Assembly (NCBI RefSeq): GCF_028747785.1
Contig: NZ_CP118158.1
Coordinates: 992,001 to 1,056,000, forward strand
Direction: 5' to 3'
Origin: Halosimplex aquaticum
GTDB taxonomy: Archaea > Halobacteriota > Halobacteria > Halobacteriales > Haloarculaceae
Length of the DNA: 64,000 nt
The translations under genes and the position numbers were made by a program. The notes beneath the pieces were generated by a model, which saw only the letters and a program-made list of their open reading frames with translations, was not told the DNA's origin and made no database searches. Positions 61,108-64,000 of this stretch are shown piece after piece. The first letter of the stretch is position 1, and each line of letters starts with the position of its first letter.

Positions 61108-63506
61108 GCGGCAACCAGGAGCTCGCCCGCGACCTCGGGTTCCTCGAGGCGTACACGATCGGGCTGGGGACGATGATCGGTGCAGGCATCTTCGTGCTCC
61201 CGAGCCTCGCGGCGGAGCAGGCGGGACCGGCGAGCATGGTGTCGTTTTTCTTCGGCGGGATGATCTCCCTGCTCGCCGCGCTGTCGCTGTCGGAGCTCGC
61301 GACGGGGATGCCGAAAGCCGGTGGGAGCTACTACTACGTCAACCGCGCGCTGGGGCCGTTCTTCGGTAGCATCGTCGGCTGGGGCATGTGGGCCGGGCTG
61401 ACCTTCGCCAGCGCGTTCTACATGATCGGCTTCGGCCGGTACCTGATCCCGCTACTGGTCAAGTACCTCCCCGGTTTCTCGGGCTTCGGCGGGACCGGTA
61501 TCACGGTCGCGGCGCTGGTGATGGCGGCGATCCTGACGGGCGTCAACTACTACGGCGTCAAGGAGACCGGCAGCCTCCAGAACGTCATCGTGCTGTCGCT
61601 CGTGGGGCTGATCATCGCCTTCCTCACCATCGGCTTCCTGAGCGGGCCGGCGATCGACGGATTCCTCCCGCCAGAGGGGTGGCCGGCCGTGGCGGCCACC
61701 ATCGGGACGGTGTACGTCACGTTCATCGGGTTCGAGGTAATCGCGACGAGCGCCGAGGAGATCAAGAACCCGAGCCGGAACCTGCCGCTCGCGATGATCG
61801 CCTCCGTCGTGACGCCGACACTCATGTACGTCGGCGTGATGTACGTCTCGACGGGGACGCTGGAGATCCAGGCGCTCGCGAACTCCGACATCCCGGTCGC
61901 GGACGTCGCCGAGCAGACGTTCCAGCCCCTCGCGTCGACCGTCTCGCTGATCCCGTTCGTCTCGGTCGGCGGGGGCGCGTTGGCCGCGTTCGGGTCGGTG
62001 CTGATGATCGTCGGCGCCGTGCTCGCGACGGTCTCGAGCGCGAACGCGAGCATCCTCTCGGCGGCGCGGGTCAACTTCGCGATGGGCCGCGACCGCATCC
62101 TCGTCAACTGGCTCAACGAGGTCCACGAGCGGTTCCGGACGCCCTACCGCTCGATCACCGCGACGGGGATCATCACGCTGGTGCTCATCGCCTTCGGCGT
62201 CGGGATCGGGACGCTGGCCGAGACGGCGAGTTTCATGTACCTGATCACCTACGCTCTCGTCCACGTCGGCGTGATCGTCCTCCGGCGCGCGAACCCCGAC
62301 GACTACGATCCGGCCTTCCGCATCCCGAACGTCCTCTACCCGATCGTGCCGATCCTCGGGGTGCTGTCGTGTCTCGGCGTCCTCGTCCAGATGTCGATCC
62401 GCTGGACGCCGACGGACCTCGCCGCCTTCGGCGTCGATCTGGGGGTCATGCTCCCGGTGACGCCGACCGTCGTCGGCCTGATCGGGACGGTCATCGTGAT
62501 CGCCGGCGTGGCCTGGTACTACGTCTACGCCCGCGAGCGGGCGCCGAGCGAGAGCCTCGTGGGCGAGGCGATCGCTCCCGCGGAGACGGCGGTCGCCGAC
62601 GGCCAGGGGCGCTACCGCGTCGTCGTCCCCGTCGCGAACCCCTCGACCGAGCGGGACCTGCTGCGCATGGCGGCGGCGTCCGCCCACGCCCACGAGGCCG
62701 AACACGCGGAAGTGATCGCGGTCAACGTCATCGAGGTTCCCCAGCAGACCTCCCTCACACAGGACCTGGAGTTCGAAGAGGAACGCGTCGAACGCCAGCA
62801 GGAACTCCTCGACCAGGCCCGCGACATCGCGGGCAACCTCGACATCGGTCTCCGGACGCGCGCGATCGCCGGTCGCGACGCCGGGTCGGTCATCCTCGAC
62901 GTGATCGAGGAGGAAGACGCCGACCACGTCCTCCTCGGCTGGAAGGGGATGCGGAGCCGTCGGGAGCACGTCCTCGGGTCGACGATCGACCCCGTGATCG
63001 GCCGGGCCGACTGCGACGCGACGCTCGTGAAACTCGGGGACGACGGCCAGCGCGGCGACGGCGACGTGATGGTACTCGCCGGCGAGGGCCCCCACGCCCC
63101 CGTGGCCGCGCGACGAGCAGCGGAGTTCGTCTCCGCGGGATCCGACGACGCGACGCTGACGCTGTTCAACGTCCAGGAGCCCGGTGACGACGACGAGACG
63201 ACGGCCGAGGAGCGCGGCGAGGCCGTGATCGCGGACCTGGCCGACCGGGCGGGCATCGAGTACGTGGCCTACGAGTCGCGCGTCGACGTGGCCGAGGACG
63301 TCGAGGAGGCGATCCTCGACGCGGCCGACGAGTACGATACCGTCTGCGTCGGCGCGACTCGCTCCGGCCCCGTCTCGCAGGCGGTCTTCGGCTCGCTCCC
63401 CGAGACCGTCGGCGAGGAAGTCGACCGGACGGTCGTGATGGCCCGCGGTCCGGAGGAGTCTGCCATGTCCGTCCGCGAGGCGGTCGCTCGACGGCTCGAA
63501 GTCTGA
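61104..63506 (+). CDS. APC-family transporter fused to two UspA domains
   Basis: An 800-residue protein. Residues 10-475 hold an amino acid-polyamine-organocation transporter with about 12-14 helices; the start LGFLEAYTIGLGTMIGAGIF is diagnostic (Gly-rich helix 1 that unwinds at the substrate site). Residues about 500-640 and 660-795 are two UspA domains (RYRVVVPVANPSTERDLLRM and VMVLAGEGPHAPVAARRAAE). Such fusions are typical of haloarchaea and resemble cation-chloride cotransporter-like APC members that use Usp domains for ATP or AMP sensing. The preceding UspA gene gives a third copy in the operon. Confidence 0.88.
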   Translation: MSGNQELARDLGFLEAYTIGLGTMIGAGIFVLPSLAAEQAGPASMVSFFFGGMISLLAALSLSELATGMPKAGGSYYYVNRALGPFFGSIVGWGMWAGLTFASAFYMIGFGRYLIPLLVKYLPGFSGFGGTGITVAALVMAAILTGVNYYGVKETGSLQNVIVLSLVGLIIAFLTIGFLSGPAIDGFLPPEGWPAVAATIGTVYVTFIGFEVIATSAEEIKNPSRNLPLAMIASVVTPTLMYVGVMYVSTGTLEIQALANSDIPVADVAEQTFQPLASTVSLIPFVSVGGGALAAFGSVLMIVGAVLATVSSANASILSAARVNFAMGRDRILVNWLNEVHERFRTPYRSITATGIITLVLIAFGVGIGTLAETASFMYLITYALVHVGVIVLRRANPDDYDPAFRIPNVLYPIVPILGVLSCLGVLVQMSIRWTPTDLAAFGVDLGVMLPVTPTVVGLIGTVIVIAGVAWYYVYARERAPSESLVGEAIAPAETAVADGQGRYRVVVPVANPSTERDLLRMAAASAHAHEAEHAEVIAVNVIEVPQQTSLTQDLEFEEERVERQQELLDQARDIAGNLDIGLRTRAIAGRDAGSVILDVIEEEDADHVLLGWKGMRSRREHVLGSTIDPVIGRADCDATLVKLGDDGQRGDGDVMVLAGEGPHAPVAARRAAEFVSAGSDDATLTLFNVQEPGDDDETTAEERGEAVIADLADRAGIEYVAYESRVDVAEDVEEAILDAADEYDTVCVGATRSGPVSQAVFGSLPETVGEEVDRTVVMARGPEESAMSVREAVARRLEV

Positions 63507-63574
63507 GGTACCCAGTCGCGTCGACAGCTGTCCTTCTCGACCGGTTCTGTGAATCCGTCCGGACGTCCCACGCG

Positions 63575-64000
63575 TTACCGCCGCCAGAACGCCCCGGTGA
63601 ACAGCACGAGGACCGGGATGATCTCCAGGCGGCCGATGAGCATCAGGAACGACATCAGCAGCTTCGACGTCCAGGGGAACTCGAGGTAGCTGCCGAAGGG
63701 CCCGAGTTGGCCGAATCCCGGACCGATGTTCCCGATGGTCGCGATGCTCGCGCTGACCGCTTCCAGGGTCGTCAACTCCATCCCGACGCGGCCGGCGTCG
63801 AGGGCGATGAGCACCGTCGCGACGCCGAACAGGAGCAGGTAGAGGAGCGTGAACCCGTATATCGCCTTGATGACCTCCTCGTCGATGACGAACCCGCCGA
63901 GCCTGACGGGCTTGACGGCGTTGGGGTGGGCCGTCGTGAACAGCTGTCGCCGGACCGATTTGAAGACGACCAGCCACCTGACGACCTTCACGCCGCCGCC
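63575..64000 (-). CDS. TrkH-family potassium uptake subunit, C-terminal part
   Basis: Only the last 141 codons are inside the window; the frame continues past 64000. Blocks match TrkH/KtrB: GGVKVVRWLVVFKSVRRQL, the pore-loop and helix of the last repeat in IGNIGPGFGQLGPFG, and the closing LIGRLEIIPVLVLFTGAFWR. TrkH is the K+-translocating subunit, normally with a TrkA partner. It is convergent with the APC-Usp gene, fitting the ion-homeostasis theme. Confidence 0.92.
   Translation of the reverse strand, partial: GGGVKVVRWLVVFKSVRRQLFTTAHPNAVKPVRLGGFVIDEEVIKAIYGFTLLYLLLFGVATVLIALDAGRVGMELTTLEAVSASIATIGNIGPGFGQLGPFGSYLEFPWTSKLLMSFLMLIGRLEIIPVLVLFTGAFWRR

Noticed and set aside
61452..63977. An 841-codon minus-strand frame opposite the APC-Usp gene
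   Set aside because: Same shadow effect; Arg/Asp/His-rich with no domain, and it overlaps a well-supported gene and the TrkH end.

Overview
The window is chromosomal DNA of an extremely halophilic archaeon (class Halobacteria). The evidence is high G+C, very acidic proteins, Tat-type lipoprotein signals, leaderless promoters with a TATA-like box about 25-30 nt before the start codon, ATGA/TAATG stop-start overlaps, and haloarchaeal families such as Bat-type HTH regulators and methenyl-H4MPT cyclohydrolase. The genus cannot be read from the window; a Haloarculaceae-like organism is plausible.

Layout. 1-5 kb: PhoU-like regulator, ribosomal protein S8e, a DUF2240 gene pair, a HAD hydrolase, an NAD(P)-binding reductase and a Bat-type HTH regulator. 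5.1-6.5 kb: an ISH11-like insertion sequence (1069 bp, perfect 15-bp inverted repeats, 8-bp target duplication) splits a 91-codon gene that can be rebuilt exactly. 6.6-7.4 kb: a strongly glutamine-rich (42% Q) protein with two long repeat modules. 7.6-21.6 kb: housekeeping and metabolic genes (GTPBP1-like GTPase, phosphoglycolate phosphatase, an SGNH esterase, a membrane J-protein, a PQQ-propeller lipoprotein, pyrF, a BKACE enzyme, a carboxylesterase, an MFS transporter, a second Bat-type regulator, mch, a thiamine-binding-type protein) mixed with several small zinc-finger or hypothetical proteins. 21.7-30 kb: a minus-strand sugar island with an epimerase, a Gfo/Idh/MocA dehydrogenase, two permeases, a solute-binding lipoprotein, a UgpC-type ATPase and an aldo/keto reductase.

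30-32.3 kb: a split lipoprotein gene, small proteins, and a tRNA-Gly(GCC) with a partial copy of its 3' end nearby (possible attachment-site scar). 32.5-46.9 kb: the complete archaeal S10/spc-type operon from a SPOUT methyltransferase through L3...L15 to secY, including the RNase P subunit Rnp1. 47-50.7 kb: an exported protein that looks like a metzincin with a destroyed zinc site, then an RCK-domain cation/proton antiporter. 50.8-57.4 kb: a five-gene dipeptide/oligopeptide ABC operon; its binding protein appears circularly permuted and one ATPase carries a domain-sized insertion. 57.4-64 kb: a hypothetical protein, an orphan Dam-like DNA methylase, a cytoplasmic chemotaxis transducer, a UspA gene preceded by a leaderless 20-codon ORF, an APC transporter fused to two UspA domains, and the end of a TrkH subunit.

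No CRISPR array, rRNA gene or toxin-antitoxin pair was seen. The observations most worth following up are the apparently permuted binding protein, the pseudo-metzincin, the Q-rich repeat protein, the ABC ATPase insertion, and the two short ORFs abutting the starts of downstream genes.
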